From JBBDMW01 sp040878005 (lineage in GTDB: Bacteria; Chloroflexota; Dehalococcoidia; Lucifugimonadales; Lucifugimonadaceae), in the NCBI GenBank assembly GCA_040878005.1, contig JBBDMW010000013.1, positions 1 through 35,492 on the forward strand: a DNA stretch of 35,492 nucleotides, read 5' to 3'. Shown piece after piece: positions 34,271 to 35,492 of the stretch; positions within the stretch are counted from its first letter, which is position 1; every line of letters begins with the position of its first letter. A program made the position numbers and the translations under genes. A model generated the notes under the pieces. It did no database searches. It was not told the origin of the DNA and saw nothing but the letters and a program-made list of their open reading frames with translations.

Positions 34271-35455
34271 TCAGGCGTGATGCGGATGTCCGTGGGCATG
34301 TGCGGCAAGCAGCGGGTGGGCTGAATGCTGGGGCGGGAATCGCCTCCCTGCGCGCAGAGTCTCAACTGGCAGCAGCAGTTGTTTGCCCTCGCGTTCGTTG
34401 CCCCGGGCATCCACAAGCCTCACCGGACCTTCGCGCAGGCGGATGACGGATACGTCTGCGTCAGCGCCGACCTTTAGCGTGCCGATGTGCTCATCCAGCC
34501 GCACAGCGCGCGCCGGCCTCGTGGTGCCCATCGCAATCACGTCATCCAGCGAATAGCCCAGGTACAGGTACTTTGAAAGCGTGGTGATCAGGTCGAACAC
34601 CGGTCCCCGGATGTTATAGCGGTGCACATCGCTGCTCACCGTGCCGGGGCCGAACCCGTCCTCCAGCGCCTTCTCCTGCACAGGGAATGAGAAGCTGCCC
34701 GCGCCGTGGCCCACGTCGAACACCACGCCCCGCTTCTGTGCATCCCACGCCACGTCTTTCACGCGGCCGTTGTTGTCCAGTATCCCGTTGTAGTTGCCGG
34801 TGAAGCTGTGCGTAACTATGTCGTCTGGGCGAAGCCTCGGCAGCAGGTCCTCCAGCGGGTGGACCGACCCGCCGATGTGGATCATCAGCGGCTTGTCCAG
34901 CTCCTTGGCCGCCTCCAGCGCCCGGTCAATCGCCACGACATCGTTATCGCCGACTATGTTGTCGGTCAGCCGCACCTTGATGCCCACAATGCGGTCGGCG
35001 TGGAGCTTCGCCGCCTCCACGGCCTTTTCCACCCTCGCCCAGCGGATATCTGTCAGCTCACCGATGTCGTTGTCCAGCTGGCCCATCCCTGAGATGTGCA
35101 GGAACGCCAGGAGCCTGGTGTGGGCGTGGTCCATTACGTAACGGTTGAAGCCGGCGATGGTGTTGGACCCCGCAGACCCGGCGTCTATTGCAGTCGTCAC
35201 GCCGCGGTACAGGCAGGACGGGTCTGCTTCCACCGCCAGGTGCGCCACTCCCCACCACACGTGCACATGCAGGTCCACCAGTCCCGGCGTCACCAGCAGG
35301 CCGTCAGCCTCAATCACATCGTGGGCATCACCGTCCGGGACATGGTCCTCTATCGCCCGGATCTTCCCGCCTGCGATTGCGACGTCTTTTTTCGCATGCA
35401 GCCCCTGTGAGGGGTCAACAACGGTCCCGTTCTTGATGACAATGTCGTAGGTCAA
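34271..35455 (-). CDS. Amidohydrolase/deacetylase-family metalloenzyme
   Basis: This 394-residue protein of the dihydroorotase-like amidohydrolase superfamily shows all expected metal ligands: H63-V-H65 (DLHVHVW), probable carboxylated K160 (GIKVRLTDN), H193 (IHIGG), H216 (THSFTG) and D276 (SSDVH). It resembles the bacterial deacetylase subgroup that hydrolyses N-acyl or ester groups on small molecules; the substrate is unknown. The start is a TTG at 35455 because an in-frame stop lies 12 bases upstream and no ATG is available. The last residues are His-rich (HAHGHPHH) beyond the usual domain end. It is the first gene of a likely operon with the aldo/keto reductase. Confidence 0.9.
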   Translation of the reverse strand: MTYDIVIKNGTVVDPSQGLHAKKDVAIAGGKIRAIEDHVPDGDAHDVIEADGLLVTPGLVDLHVHVWWGVAHLAVEADPSCLYRGVTTAIDAGSAGSNTIAGFNRYVMDHAHTRLLAFLHISGMGQLDNDIGELTDIRWARVEKAVEAAKLHADRIVGIKVRLTDNIVGDNDVVAIDRALEAAKELDKPLMIHIGGSVHPLEDLLPRLRPDDIVTHSFTGNYNGILDNNGRVKDVAWDAQKRGVVFDVGHGAGSFSFPVQEKALEDGFGPGTVSSDVHRYNIRGPVFDLITTLSKYLYLGYSLDDVIAMGTTRPARAVRLDEHIGTLKVGADADVSVIRLREGPVRLVDARGNEREGKQLLLPVETLRAGRRFPPQHSAHPLLAAHAHGHPHHA

Positions 35456-35492
35456 CTGGCTGGCTCAGTGCGACGCTTCACGTCACGCGCTA

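Overview
The window is about 35.5 kb of GC-rich bacterial DNA with two runs of N. It is probably a metagenome-assembled contig from the phylum Chloroflexota, near the Dehalococcoidia/SAR202 group. I infer this from high GC, transcription-attenuating T-box leaders on both trpS and ileS, a eukaryote-like class of IleS, and several enolase-superfamily (mandelate racemase type) genes beside mutarotase, aldo-keto reductase and amidohydrolase genes. No rRNA or convincing tRNA is present to confirm the assignment.

Layout. (1) 1-3230: trpE (3' end cut by the window) and trpS on the minus strand, trpS behind a Trp T-box leader and a good promoter. (2) 3238-3806: a small YgiT-type zinc-finger gene and a partly recognisable DUF4258-like gene, a possible toxin-antitoxin remnant. 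(3) 3974-7698: two large lipoproteins built from the same two repeating modules. (4) 7889-9838: an S9-family serine peptidase, convergent with an ornithine cyclodeaminase-family gene (9846-10990) that is interrupted by a 100-N scaffold gap flanked by an identical 55-base duplication. (5) 11209-14367: an AadA-like nucleotidyltransferase, an enolase-superfamily gene coupled to a small zinc-ribbon gene, and the 2'-5' RNA ligase family gene thpR. (6) About 14380-16400: a conspicuously AT-richer two-gene cassette, a ComF-like phosphoribosyltransferase protein followed by a DprA-like protein, with its own promoter and a palindrome over the -35 region. This is the best candidate here for a poorly described, horizontally acquired system. 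(7) 16425-19991: Ile T-box leader and ileS. (8) 20036-24276: DUF1801 protein, a second sequence gap in a G/C homopolymer hairpin, a small unknown gene, and uvrA with a long basic tail. (9) 24531-30514: an unknown membrane-anchored protein, then a minus-strand housekeeping cluster of PPOX-family flavoprotein, recO, recR, ybaB, dnaX, ybeY and an unknown helical gene. (10) 30596-35455: VanZ-like protein, two divergent L-rhamnose mutarotase-family genes, an enolase-superfamily dehydratase, an aldo-keto reductase and an amidohydrolase.

How the parts work together. trpS/trpE and ileS are tuned by uncharged tRNA. recO, recR, ybaB, dnaX and uvrA form a replication and repair block. The right end looks like a sugar or sugar-acid catabolic locus: mutarotation, oxidoreduction, dehydration, and hydrolysis or deacetylation. 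The DprA/phosphoribosyltransferase cassette does not fit any neighbouring pathway and differs in base composition.
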